From NCBI GenBank assembly GCA_031772625.1, contig CM062810.1, forward strand, positions 869,445,650 to 869,509,649: a stretch of DNA of 64,000 nucleotides, read 5' to 3'. The position numbers were made by a program, and so were the translations under genes. Shown one piece after another: positions 23,322 to 34,739 of the stretch. Source of the stretch: Pinus tabuliformis (lineage: Eukaryota; Streptophyta; Pinopsida; Pinales; Pinaceae). Position 1 is the first letter of the stretch. The number at the start of each line of letters is the position of its first letter. The notes under the pieces were generated by a model. The model had not been told where the DNA came from and did no database searches. It worked only from the letters and a program-made list of their open reading frames with translations.

Positions 23322-24335
23322 ATCGATTGAATGATTGTTGTTCAATCAATTGAATGATTGTTGTTCAATCAATTGAACAAAACTTACCTTTGTGTGTATG
23401 TTGTTGTTCAATCGATTGAACGATTCCTATTCAATCAATTGAACAACACTTATTTTTCTGTGTGTGTTGATTTTCAATCGTTTAAATGATTGTTGTTCAA
23501 TCAATTGAACAAAACTTATTTTTGCCTATGTTTTGTTATTCAATCGATTGAATGATTATTGTTCAATCAATTGAACAACACTTTTTGTGTTTTGTTGTTC
23601 AATCATTTTAACGATTGTTGTTCAATCAATTGAACAACACTTTTTGTGTTTTGTTGTTCAATCATTTGAACAATTACTGTTCAATCAATTGAACAACACT
23701 TTTTGCACTTTGCTATTCAATCGTTTGAATGATTGTTGTTCAATCGTTTGAACGATTGCTATTCAATAAATTGAACAAAACTTTTGCATCTTTGTGTGTT
23801 ATTTTGTTGTTCAATCGTTTGGATGATTTCTATTCAATCAATTGAACAACACCTTTTTGTATTTTTTTGTTCAAATGATTGAACGATTGTTATTCAATCA
23901 TTTGAACATCACTTTTGTATTGTGTTGTTCAATCGTTTGAATGATTGTTGTTCAATCAATTGAATAACATGTTTTCCTATATTTTGTTGTTCAATCAATT
24001 TAACAACACTTATTTGTTTGTGTATGTTTTGTTATTCAATCGATTGAATGATTGTTGTTCAATCAATTGAATACACTTATTTGTTTTTTTGTACTTTTTT
24101 GTTCAATCATTTGACCCAATTTTTTTCAATCAATTGAACAACACTTTTTGTGTCTTTTGATGTTCAATCAATTGAACAATTGTTGTTCAATCAATTGAAC
24201 AACACTTTTTGCATGTTTTTTTCTTAAATTGTTTGAACAATTGTTGTCAATAATTTGAACAATTGTTGTTCAATCAATTGAACAAACTTGATTTTTCTTT
24301 TTATGTGTTTGTTGTTCAATCGATAGAACGAATAA
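23322..24335. repeat. 1 kb array of palindromic TTCAATCGATTGAA-type repeats
   Basis: About fifteen imperfect units of roughly 60-75 bases. Each joins two short inverted repeats, typically TTCAATCGATTGAACGATT and GTTCAATCAATTGAAC, with a T-rich link such as AACACTTTTTGTGTTTTGTT. CG sites alternate with CA/TG variants. It lies between pol and the additional ORF of Y1, the place where tandem repeats are known in Tat/Ogre-type elements. One short related word occurs at about 29100-29125 in the Y LTR. No CRISPR-like constant spacers are seen. Confidence 0.85.
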
Positions 24336-25658
24336 CTATGATTTTTTATTTTATTTTTTATCGTCAATTATTCTTTTTTCCATTTTCTTTCTCTTTTATG
24401 TTTTGAATAAAAACCATATGCTTGGATATATGCCTAAGATAAATAAAAACAGTAATGTTTATACCATTATCACCTATGAAACCTTTTGATGGTCATCTTC
24501 ATTCAAAAGCTGACACGGTGCATCTCTATAATGACTGGCTGAATATCTTTTCTTTGGACACATCATAAAATGATTTATTATTCTAATACCATGCTGGTTT
24601 ATCTTTTACACTTTCAAATGGATAAATCCATTTGATATGATGATATGGGGGTAAAAGCATAACTTACATTCGCATTTTTTTTACTTCTTATGCCATCTCT
24701 GACTCTTAAGGACTAAATGAGCCTCCGTCTTTTTACAATAAAAGCATCAAAATATATAAATATATAAATATGAAAATACAACAAATAATTTTTTAAAGCG
24801 GATAGGGGGTCTCAGCATGAGCCGACCTACCATGATCATAAGGATGTAACAGGTGACATTCCATTATGGCCACCACACCAAGGTAATGACCTTCTTGATA
24901 ATTAAAACTGTCAGAAGAACAAGGGGTCTCATCACAAGCCAACCTAAACACTTTGTTATATCCTGGTGAATGGCACTATGACTATCTGCTTACCATGCCA
25001 GCATAGCGGTCTCTTTATAGAAAATGAAAAGGGAGAATCATCTAAATACTAAAAGGAGGATTTTGTCTCATTTTTGCGGTTAAATATAAACCCTGTGAAG
25101 GCTATGAACAACTACTCGCAGTAGTGGCTCTGCTTATGGTATTGAAGTACTGTGTGACATTGTCAAATTCTCTTTACTCTATTACCATCCATGGATTCAT
25201 TTCTAAAGGAAAATTTCCATTTGAACAACATTCCTAAAATCCAACATGCATGGTAACTTATATCTTATATTCATTATATCATATTCATCTAATCACTTTA
25301 CTGCCATTCATTAATATTTATCGCCGGTCGTCTGTTTTCCACTTTGCCACCTAAGGGAAAAATCTATTGACATAATGATATAAATATCTATTTTATTTCA
25401 CAAGCATTCCAAATCTTTTGACGTGTACTGCTTTGATTGTCGCTTTCATATATTACGCCACTTTTATTGATTGGTTGCCTACATTTATGATTTACCGATA
25501 CTTTCTCCTTTATTTCCCATGCTTGCTGGGCGTGGACTCCCTTTTCTGATTGAAGGGGGGGATGCTCTGCGTATGAACAACATGTGTGACAATCTATGGA
25601 TAGTTGTGTGATGATTATTAAACTAATTTCTGGTTAACGGACTGCATGATGATTACGT
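24336..25658 (+). other. non-coding stretch of Y1 between the repeat array and additional ORF
   Basis: No protein frame is recognised. A direct repeat of about 25 bases (GGGGTCTCAGCATGAGCC near 24806; GGGGTCTCATCACAAGCC near 24925) lies about 120 bases apart. A purine run GAAGGGGGGGATG occurs near 25552-25564. It resembles a polypurine tract but no LTR follows. Confidence 0.45.
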
Positions 25659-28600
25659 GTGTGTAATAATTATCAACCCATTTCTGATTGGAGGAAAAAG
25701 GCAACCATTGTGGATAGCATGCGAATTGATTATGGTCCTATGCCAAATATTGTTGATGAGACAAATGACTCAACTGTCCATGATATTAATTCTCAAAACA
25801 ACGCCATTTTCCTGTCAATAGCTTTAATGTTCTTTGTTACTATTCCAAAATGTGAAAGAGTGAGAGAAGTGCATGCAAGTGAATTAACCACAGAAAAATA
25901 GCAGTCATGGGAAGAAAAGCCATTCAAAATGAACCCAGAGTGCTTAGGGTATCAAACCAAGCTCCTGCGGTTCTTGAGTGCATTGGCTAGCTAAAATATT
26001 TGACAAGATTAGAGGGATTTCATAAGGAGATGACACTTGAATTTCTGCATAATTTATAGAATGGCCACACCATGGTAAGAGGAAAGAACATAACGGTCTC
26101 CAAAGTGATCATAGTTGATGTTATAGACTTCCAGCAGAAGGAACAAGATGGATAGACAAACGTGTTCTTCTGTGGGAAGTAGTCATAGTATTTTAGGACC
26201 CAGATGAGCAATTGGTGTGAAAAGGAAAAGGGGTTCACCCTACAGCTTTGAGACATCCATGGCAGGAATTGGAAACCATTGTGCAGAGGTACATCATGTG
26301 CGACAGACCACGGGACATGGTAAAACCTCGCCAACTTAAACTATTAGCCATTTTAAAACAAAAAATTGCAGTTAACTTTGCATTTTATTTGAATTATGTA
26401 TTACATGATGTTGCTCATATAGTCAAAAAGGAAAAGGACCCAAATACAGTCATCATCCATCATGGGCTGAACAAATTAATCATCATTCATGGACTGGCCC
26501 AACAACAGCTAGCCTGGGATAACCTTTTGAATCCTACTCTGGCCCCACCTATAGAAAAGCTAGCAATTGAACAACAAGGGCCAAGAGTGACAGGTGTGAA
26601 AAGGACATAGAAAAGGAAGTATCCCTCTTTGGCCTCAGGCCCAGCAAAGTGAAGATGCTCTGTAAGGTAAAGTCACAGCGAGACACCCCAATTCAAATAG
26701 ATGTGATAGGGCCATCTCACATAACCCCTATAAGTCCACAAGATGTCTCTCTGCAAGACTATGAGGAAGAGGTTGCCCGAGTTCTGGAAAATATGTGGAT
26801 ATTTGGTGAAGGGAGCAATCAAGGAATTTTGAAGGGCATAATTATGCCCCCAACCAATCTGCCGTTGTTGGTAGTCATGGTCATGATGAAACCCTATCAT
26901 TTACTGATAATATGGAAGAATAAAGGGAACCATTTCCTTCTATGGGGGAGCCCCATGAAGCATAAGTGCATGCAGAGGAAACCATTAGGGAAGGAAATAT
27001 AGCATAATTTACTACTCCATTGGAACCCCCAACTAAGTAAAATCCTATGGAAGAAACCCTGGAAGGTGAAAATTAACCAGGGATCACCATTTTTATGAAG
27101 TTCCCATAGGACAAGGCCCATCTTGAAGTAGACACTGAAAACAATAATTGCTCAGGAGGCACCATTTCATTGCGGTCTCCTGAGAGGGAAATTTATGAAT
27201 ATAGAGACCTAGAAGGTGAAAATCCATCAGTAGACACAATCTCATTACAACCCCATCCTGATGTTGACACAATTCCACCTAAACAGGGACCTGAAGTAAA
27301 TACAGCGGTACCACCACCAATCATAAGCCTCACAACAAAGAAAGCATACAAGGACAAAGTCAAGAAGATTCTTAAGAAGTATAGGAGGCAAAATAAAACA
27401 ATTAAGTAGCTAAGACAGTGGTTGAAGGAAGAAATTAGGGTTAATAAAGTGAAAGCAGAATTGGAGGCCACAGGGACTCAAACTAAACATTGCTCTGGGG
27501 AAGATGTTGAAACCCAAACTGAGACCCTATTGGTTTATTCAAAAGAAACCCAAAGAGAGCCATGTATTTTAGAAGACAATGCAATGTAGATAGAATATCC
27601 TTATATTTGCCCACATGAAACCCAAAAAGACTTCCCTACTCTTGATGTTGTCGTTCAAACTGATACTGAAGAAAACACCCAAGCTGATTGTTGCATGATT
27701 CGAGAAGAAATTGAGGTTGTTGTTCAGAATGACCCAATGGAAACAAAGGACAACGAGGTCTAGACAGAGGATATGTATGCCTACATTCCCTTGGTAAGGG
27801 AACTGGTCATTAGGAAATTGCAGAATGAACTAGTCAAGACTCAATAGGAATTGACTTGCATAAAGAGGAAGTAGTGCCCCTGCGAGTACACTAGGAGTTA
27901 TGAAATAAATTTGAGGCACTCATGGTCATAGAGGGTGAGAATTTTGCTAATTACAAGGATGAACAAAATAAAGTCAAAAAATCATAGGTCATGTTGCAAA
28001 AATATAAAGAGCAATTAGAGATTGTTTCATCTCTTTATTCAAATGCCTTGTCATGTCGAGCTCCTGCCACTAACTACGCACTATTCTTACTAGAAATATA
28101 TCTCTTATTGAAGGTCAAATTTGTTAAACATGGAAAGTGAATGGAAATTAAGATGACCCCAGATTTTGTCAAGTGTTTCAAGGAATGGAATGAATAGGTA
28201 CAGCGCCTCATATGTGAATTTTACATGCATAATCTATTTTTAGAGGATGACTTAGACAGTAATCCTGGCCCCTTCATAGGGGATATCCAATTCCAAGATT
28301 TTCTTTCTTTTTCCACTAGCCAAATCAAATGGGCTAAGGCCCATAATACTTTTATGAAGTGAGAATATGGCATAGACTTATGAGCTAGGGGAAAACCTAC
28401 AAAACCCCTGTACCTCTCTGTCCAGCACAAACAGATTATGAGCCAAACCGGTGTTGTGGGCCAATTAGGACCACTACACACAGATATCATATAGGTAGGG
28501 AAGGAGTAATTCTAGGAAATCAAAGAAGAATCTTTATCTGTAGTGAGACAGAGATGGGAAGCCTCCAACAATACTATCAAGAACAGAGAGCCATTTGGAT

Positions 28601-28880
28601 TCAGGAATTTCAAAACTGCATCCACTCGCTTACATAAATACAACAACATGGTCTTGAGCATGGGCCCTGAGTGGATAGGGTGCCGATATAGAAGTGCAAT
28701 TATTTGGTATCCCCTAGATGGGTAGCACAGTGATTATAACTTGACAAATCAACAAGTGAACTAGGCTTTTGTAGTGCACAAAAATAAACAAGGTTTCAGG
28801 CTATATAAGTAGGAATTATATCTAGCCTATTCCTTAACTCAACTACACCTTAACCATCTGATTGCATGAGGACATTCAAT
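25659..28880 (+). pseudogene. long additional (env-like) ORF of element Y, copy 1
   Basis: A chain of open stretches in nearly one direction between pol and the 3' LTR, about 1000 codons in all. The N-terminal part (about 26030-26610) has blocks such as DFQQKEQDG and VLHDVAHIVKKEKDPNTVII followed by HHGLNKLIIIHGLAQQQLAW, matching the putative plant transposon protein domain. It then has an acidic, Pro-rich middle, a basic coiled-coil-like block (KDKVKKILKKYRRQ near 27355) and a C-terminal part that keeps recognisable text to about 28725 (FGFRNFKTASTRLHKYNN). Most breaks are single stops, often TAG or TGA at positions fitting Trp or Gln codons. Known relatives sit at the same place in Tat/Athila elements; their role is unclear. 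No membrane segment or fusion motif is seen. Confidence 0.55.
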
Positions 28881-28885
28881 AAGGT

Positions 28886-28898
28886 AAGCAGGGGAGTA
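28886..28898 (+). promoter_or_regulatory. polypurine tract of element Y
   Basis: AAGCAGGGGAGTA lies directly before the LTR start TGTTAGG. It would prime plus-strand synthesis and marks 28899 as the start of the LTR. Confidence 0.75.
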
Positions 28899-29288
28899 TG
28901 TTAGGCTGAAGAAAAGGTATCATTTCTCCTCGTAAATAGCATAATTAAGCATTTGTGTTCACATGTTTATCTTTGTTTTATGGATAAAAATAGAGGAAAC
29001 AACAGCAGAAGCTCGGTAAAATCGATTAGTAAGAAATTAGGTAAATATGGGCATGGAAAACTAACTTTCACTATCTTTATATGAAGGGACATGGATTGGA
29101 CGATTGATGTTCAATCGACAGAACAACAATAGCTAGTAAAGGAAAAAATACAGTGTTGTGATCATGGAAGAAAGCGGAAGATTAGAAGGACCAATGCTAT
29201 TTTTGATGAAATCATATCGAGTATTGCGAAATCCTCAAGATCCCCTGATCCTGAGGATTCTCTTTTATCTATTTACTTCTCCAAATGT

Positions 29289-29297
29289 TATATAAAG
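29289..29297 (+). promoter_or_regulatory. candidate TATA box of the Y LTR
   Basis: TATATAAAG followed by a purine-rich stretch. It lies inside the LTR about 390 bases from its start, a plausible position for the LTR promoter. Confidence 0.5.
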
Positions 29298-29609
29298 GTG
29301 TAAGGGGAACTGAATATCTAGTTTAGGAATTCACATATTGTAACTATTCTTTTTGGACATATAATACTTTCATCTCGATGATGTTGTAACTTTGTTATTG
29401 ATTTTAATGAATAAGATTGTGTTTAATTCATAATCGTATTATGAATATCTACCATCGGGGACTTCTGGAGACTTTGGGCCCAAGAATTAGAATATTTACT
29501 GCTTCAATTGTGTTATAATCATTTTTTTTTATTCTTCACTCTTTATTATTGTTAGTTTGCAAATTTAGTATCATTTTGATTACTATGAGGATTAATGATT
29601 CTAATTTGC

Positions 29610-29818
29610 GTTTTTTCTCCTTTTTTTTCTTTTTTTTCTATATAGTATGGTTCATGAACACTGTGGTTAGTGAGTGGTCGCTACGTCCACGGAAAAATCT
29701 GGGCTAATCACCCCTCGACCTGCTGGCAAGACTTGACCCCAAGGGCTTCGGGTAGATTTGACCCTATAACCTCCCGATGGCGAGGCACGATTTTTTACCA
29801 ACTGAGCTAACCCTTGGG
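29610..29818 (-). mobile_element. tRNA-derived SINE inserted in the Y LTR
   Basis: On the minus strand the 5' end reads CCCCAAGGGTTAGCTCAGTTGG, a tRNA-type A box, with a B-box-like GGTCAAATCTA about 30 bases further on. The 3' end is an A-rich tail (poly-T on the plus strand, 29610-29640). It is flanked by GATTCTAATTTGC (29597-29609) and GATTCTGATTTGC (29819-29831), a 13-base target duplication with one mismatch. The body is 209 bases. It is a non-coding Pol III element moved by LINE machinery. I cannot name the family. It sits in opposite direction to the LTR. Confidence 0.85.
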
Positions 29819-30338
29819 GATTCTGATTTGCATTTGTTGTTCAGTAAAGATTCTAGATTTAGCTGTGCGATTATATTTGTGTGTTTCTCTTCATTGAATT
29901 GGTTATGTTAATTCCAGATTACTATTCATTCTAAGGTAACACTATCATGGATTTCAAATCTAGAGTGATTGCTTTCCATAAGATGTTTATATGGTTATTT
30001 TTTGTTCAATTATCATAGCTTTACTTCTTATTTAATGAGTTAGTTTCAATACCAGTTGGATTGTCAAGGGTGATTCTCTTTATTTTCATTCTGATTCAGT
30101 TGTTTGCATAATATATTAAGTAGCTTTGAAAGTGTGTTATGAATGCCTTTCAGAAGTGTTTGGATTGAATTTATAGAAATAGACACTGGCAATTTCAATG
30201 ATTCCAACGTAAATTAACCTCTAAATTAAATGCATATATAGTGCTGACACTCTCAAAATAAAAGGACCTTCCTTGGGTTCATAATGAAAGTAGGTATTAA
30301 GATTGCTTGTAATAAGACATCTTAGTGCACCAACATTT

Positions 30339-30356
30339 TGGCGTCGTTGCCAGGGA
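30339..30356 (+). promoter_or_regulatory. primer binding site of element Y, copy 2
   Basis: TGGCGTCGTTGCCAGGGA follows the LTR end CCAACA by three bases. This TGGCG(T/C)CGTTGCC form is common in plant Athila/Tat-type elements. I leave the tRNA unassigned. Confidence 0.75.
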
Positions 30357-31278
30357 AAGTGTTTCAAAGTGAATTCCTTTCATCTTGGTGTAAGAGAATT
30401 GGGTTTTAAAAACGAGAGGTAAGAACCTGCGTGACCAGCAAGTAAAGTTCTTTCTCATCAACCCACTTTTTAGAAAAATCATAGAGGTTAAATAAGAATA
30501 GTTCTTAATGGATTTGAGACTTTTAATTAAATTTTATTTAAATCAAATTAAAATTAAATTAAATTGAATTAAATTAAATTATTAAGTTATATTAAATCAA
30601 AATTAAATTAAATGAAAATATATTAAATTAAAACAAAAATCATAATTAAATTTAAATGTAAAGTTAACCTAAACTAAATTAGTTATAAATTAATTAAAAA
30701 CCTCTCCTTCATCAAAACCTGTCGGCCCTTTACACTACCTACCATAACCTTTATTTATTTATCACTCATCTTTCTTTGACTTCTTCACACATCTAAATTC
30801 CTGATGATAAACCACAGAGGATGGTTTGAAACGTCGATACATAAAACAACAAAATGCGATGGATCTGGAAGATATAACCACACAAGAATAGTTCTTTTTA
30901 TGAATGACTAGGAATAAAAAGATAGAAAAATATTAGAAACCCCCACCTAAATCCACAAAATCCAAGGGATTGATAAGCCTTGGGAGAACAACTTTTATAG
31001 ACAAAGTTGTAAGAACAGCAGAGTCTCAAGCATCAGTAGGACTTCGGATTGTCTCTCGAAAAAGCCCTAGTATAATTCCTTAGGTAGCGGACTCACCATA
31101 TGCAGCCTAATCTAAGATTCATTGTCAAATTGGAGGATCTGAACAGAGTTTTCAAGTTACAACAAATTTACATTCCTATCCTCTACAAGAGGGAAAATCG
31201 TGCAACTTAAGAGAAGGAGAGGGAGAAACTAGTGGAACTGCTAAGGCACAACCTCAACTGTCTGAACAAGGATCTCTT
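30357..31278 (+). other. untranslated leader of Y2, with an AT-rich low-complexity tract
   Basis: No gene is seen. At 30521-30690 the sequence is an irregular AAATT/AATTAAATTA low-complexity run. Downstream of it the leader leads into the gag frame near 31279. Confidence 0.5.
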
Positions 31279-31983
31279 GTGATCCCAAATCTAGGCAGTA
31301 CTACAAAACAAACTCTGATTATGAATCCTCCACTTACTCAAATAGAACCCCCTGAAATCCCTGAAGGATATTGGCACATTTTTTATCAAATGGTGAATCT
31401 ACCTCCTCAAGGTCAGACCTCGACATTGGAATACCCCATAGTCAACCTAGTGGCCAATGCCCCAATGGAAGTTATTCCCTTACAAAGCATCCCAAATTTT
31501 CATGGGATGATCACATAGGATCAGATGCCTTCTTATTCAAGTTTGATGTCCTCTGTAGAGGGTATGACTATACCACCGACCCTCAAAAACTAAAATTGTT
31601 GCCTTCTACTCTAAAAGGAGCAGCTTTGAGGTGGTTCATGGGTCTAGGCAGATGTACTATTAACTCTTGGGATGACATGAAAACTTATTTACTCACAAGA
31701 TATCAGGACTTTTGCAAGACTAGGGAATTAAAAGATGAAATCTTTAAAATGGCTACAAAGGATAATGAAACTCTAGAAGAATATGTTTAATGGTTTCACT
31801 ATAATTTGCAGAGATCTCGTCACACCATTTTAGCAAAAGAAGTTTTGAAAGCTATCTTAATTAAGGGAATGAAATAAGAATGGATAGAAACTCTAAATTT
31901 GATGGGGAAGGAAGATATTTCTACAAGAATATTTTTATGAAATCATTCTCTTGTGTATCAAGTGTTCACAAGGTAGCATAAGC
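31279..31983 (+). pseudogene. gag: gag core of element Y, copy 2, 5' piece
   Basis: Frame 31371-31790 shows a gag capsid core: SDAFLFKFDVLCRGYDYT, LPSTLKGAALRWFMGL and DDMKTYLLTRYQDFC. Upstream, 31279-31518 is a Pro/Gln-rich N-terminus in another frame, so a frameshift lies between. After a stop near 31788 the coding-like sequence continues (EVLKAILIKGMK) until element Z breaks it at 31989. The gag resumes at 41014. The C-terminal part matches the beginning of Y1 at 12825. Confidence 0.65.
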
Positions 31984-31988
31984 ACAGG

Positions 31989-33036
31989 TGTTATAGACAT
32001 TTTTGTGCCTTACAGCTCTAAGCATGAAATGTCCATAAACCAAGGGCTCCTAAGTCCCTAAAAGTGTTGTTCTAACCCCTAAAGAAACAAGGTCAACAAA
32101 TTACAGCTTCTCCCAGAAGTTCTCCACCAAAAACTACTCAAAATTGGTCAAAACTGGATCAGTGCACTTGCTCCATGGCCAGGGTGCGCTGCATCGCACC
32201 TTGTACACATGGGAAGTGCGTTGCAGTGCACCTAAATACACTGTGAGGGTGCGATGGACGGGAAAAGACAAGTGGCGGAGATAGTTTGCGAGGTGGATGA
32301 TCATGGAATCTTCCAGAAACTTCTCCTGGGACACTCGCCTCTCAAAATCGCCCCAAGGATGAGTAAGAGATCAATGAGATCTCCAAGTGGAATCAAGAAC
32401 TATCAGAGAGAAGACACTAACCAAAAACCCAAAGTTGACTCACACCTCTACAAATATCTATATATAGATCTCTCATCTCAGAGATCCAGAGGTTAGAAGC
32501 TGGAATTTTGCACATTGTAAGGAATTGTTGTTGGTTTTGAGATACATATCAGAGAATTGGGTGATCTATGCTTTGTTGGGGTTGAAGAAGGGACTTCTTT
32601 GCTGGGAGGTTGATGATGGGTCAGGAATCATCGGTTGTAACTCCTCCTGGATCTTCTTGTATATCAATAAAAACTATTTGAGTTTCTTCTCCATGCTTTG
32701 TATCATTGATGCTTGTTACATTTGTATGGTTAACTTAAATCTGATCCTAAGTTATTTATGAATATAAATCCATATCTTTGTATAGTTTTCTTCTTCTGTG
32801 ATCTTACAGGTACTTGGTGAAGCTGGGCAAGTAAGGGAGCAGGTAGTTGGAAGCTGTCAAAGAGGAGAGAGATTGGATCGAAGGACTAGCGCAAGACACA
32901 GGTTGGTTCATCCTATTCCTCTTTGTTTATAGTTCATAAAGAAGATAAAAAAGTAGTTTTCTCTGTTTGTTTCTAAGGTAGCTGTCACACCTTAGTGGGA
33001 TAGAGCAGTTCTAAATAGACACTTTTCCCAATAACA
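31989..33036 (+). repeat. 5' LTR of element Z
   Basis: Bounded by TG and CA with a TATA-like TATATATAG at 32459-32467 and AATAAA at 32666-32671 within. Near 32180-32260 it holds GC-rich stem-like words (GGTGCG...CGCACC). These CpGs are mostly kept here but read TG in the right LTR. Confidence 0.93.
32459..32467 (+). promoter_or_regulatory. candidate TATA box of the Z LTR
   Basis: TATATATAG is conserved in the right LTR at 40431-40439. It lies about 200 bases before a conserved AATAAA, giving a promoter-then-polyadenylation order within the LTR. Confidence 0.55.
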
Positions 33037-33039
33037 AAA

Positions 33040-33057
33040 TGGCGACTCCACTGGGGA
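33040..33057 (+). promoter_or_regulatory. primer binding site of element Z
   Basis: TGGCGACTCCACTGGGGA starts three bases after the LTR end. TGGCGACTC(C/T)xCTGGGGA is the usual site in Tat/Ogre-type plant elements. Initiation would be from a tRNA, probably tRNA-Arg by analogy with Ogre (from memory). Confidence 0.75.
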
Positions 33058-34739
33058 TCGTGTCTAATTAGTTTGTTTGTGTTTCTCTTGTTGTTTATTT
33101 CATAAACTTATAAGTAGCAATCGAACTACATTTGCCATAACAAATGCAAAGTAGACATCTGCTGCTTCAATCCATTCACTGGATCTGTTTATGATTTGAA
33201 CAGCTGATTCATAGACTAACTGATTGCCCTTGTGATAGCTCTTATACCCCCTTTAGATCTACCTCTGATTGTGCATTACTGATTGCTTTTACTCGGCCAA
33301 AAACCAAAGATTAAACTGCAAACTGTGACCCAGAACCTGGATAGAATTCTCGTTTCTGCCCCAGCGTAGGCACTATGAAGAGGTTCTGCATTTCAACGCA
33401 CTTCCCGAGAGGGAAACCTGCACTGCAATGCAGTTTCTCTATGTAACAGGTGCGCTGATCAGCCTAGCCCTGTGCAGCTGAGGTTCTTTGCTTCATTCTT
33501 TCCAGTTTTGTCTCTGATTTTTTGCAGCTTGTGATCAGTATATGACTGTTTCAAACCCCTTTTCCTTACTGATATTCCGCCTCATTTGCACAAAAGAACT
33601 GTAGATGTTTTTGTGTGTTTGTTGAGTCGTTTATAGTTTTCCATTGCAAAATTAGAATAGTCGTACTGTCGTCCTTTGATTTAGATCTGTCGCAAGTGTC
33701 GATTTCGATCATAGGAGAAAGTTTATTTGCTGTTGATGGTCGATTATGCGTTTACTATTGCCTTTGGTTTGAATTTGTGATTTTCTAGTGTCAAAATGAG
33801 TATTTATTTCAAAATCATAAAGTGTCGTAATCATCTCTACCTTTTGATTTCGAAAAGAAGCTTGTTTGTGTTTGTCGCTTGAAAGCAAATTCAGATTTGT
33901 ACATCAACTTTCTTTTTAGCATCAATATTAAGAAAGTGAAAAACAAATACATGCATGTGCATTTGCATATAGACAGTCTGTTTGGCTTGATTTAGGAAAG
34001 TGCATTTACAGTGTGCTCTTTGCTCTTTGTGAAAAGATTGTGTCTTTCTTTTCCCCTAGTAGCTAGGATTTTCATTGCTGAAAAGAGATAAAAGTTTGTT
34101 TATCATCTTTAGATTGCATTTTAGGAATTACATCTACATCTCGTGGTGAAACCAAAAGGCAAACTTCATAAGAAATATCAACTTAAAATAAATTCAATGA
34201 ACCTAACAACGCTTTGGAACTTAACGCACAACATTTAGAGGTCTAGGCTAGAGACGTATTCCGGCATCGTAAAGCCTAGTAACTGTTGTCCTCACTGATG
34301 GTTGGGTGATTCCTCCACTTTGAGACGATAAGTTCCAGTATGGACTTGTGCTCCCACGTACCGTCGAGTATATTTTGGGAGACCCCTATAGGCTTAAATC
34401 CTTTATCCATAGGAAGCCGTGTCGGCCGCCCTACTGATCGCAATGCACTGAACACAGCATTCGGGAAGATTGACTGCCGTACAGTAAAAAGTATTCTGTA
34501 GTTTTGTGATTGGTTTGGTACTCCCTCTACCTAGACCTCCAGAGCAGTCCCTTTCGTTCCTTTTCAGACTCCTTAACGGAAAAGGTCCATCTGAGCACTT
34601 GTCACTTCAGGCTCATTAAAAATCGAAGGAGACTAGAGTCATCTTTTGTTTTTTTCTCGACTCTTAAAAATTGAAAAAACAAGTTGTGTCAAAGCGTCTA
34701 AAATTTATTTTAAACGGAATAATCATCACCTTTCCCTAA
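33058..34739 (+). other. long untranslated leader of element Z
   Basis: About 1.7 kb with no convincing frame. Long leaders before gag are usual in Tat/Ogre-type elements. A block at 34230-34600 is somewhat GC-richer than its surroundings. The CTCATTAAAAA word that recurs in the 3' part of Z is also present near 34612. Confidence 0.5.

Larger units (their letters stand above)
28899..30335 (+). repeat. LTR of element Y, shared by copies Y1 and Y2
   Basis: 1437 bases from TGTTAGG to CCAACA, including the SINE. It is preceded by a polypurine tract belonging to Y1 and followed by a primer binding site leading into Y2 gag. It is therefore both the 3' LTR of one copy and the 5' LTR of the next. 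No second copy of this LTR is in the window, so its edges rest on the TG/CA ends and on the flanking signals. Confidence 0.7.

Noticed and set aside
23322-24335. TTCAATC palindrome array as a possible CRISPR or replication origin iteron cluster
   Set aside because: Unit length varies, there are no constant spacers, and it lies inside a Ty3/gypsy element of a plant genome.
25552-25564. Purine run as the polypurine tract of a separate LTR element
   Set aside because: No LTR-like TG start with a matching partner follows, and the Y additional ORF begins shortly after.
29740-29818. tRNA gene on the minus strand
   Set aside because: The A box is tRNA-like, but the arms cannot fold to a full tRNA and the unit has an A-rich tail and target duplication, so it is a SINE.
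30521-30690. AAATT-rich run as a scaffold attachment region
   Set aside because: AT-rich low complexity alone does not support a function; no other signal is present.
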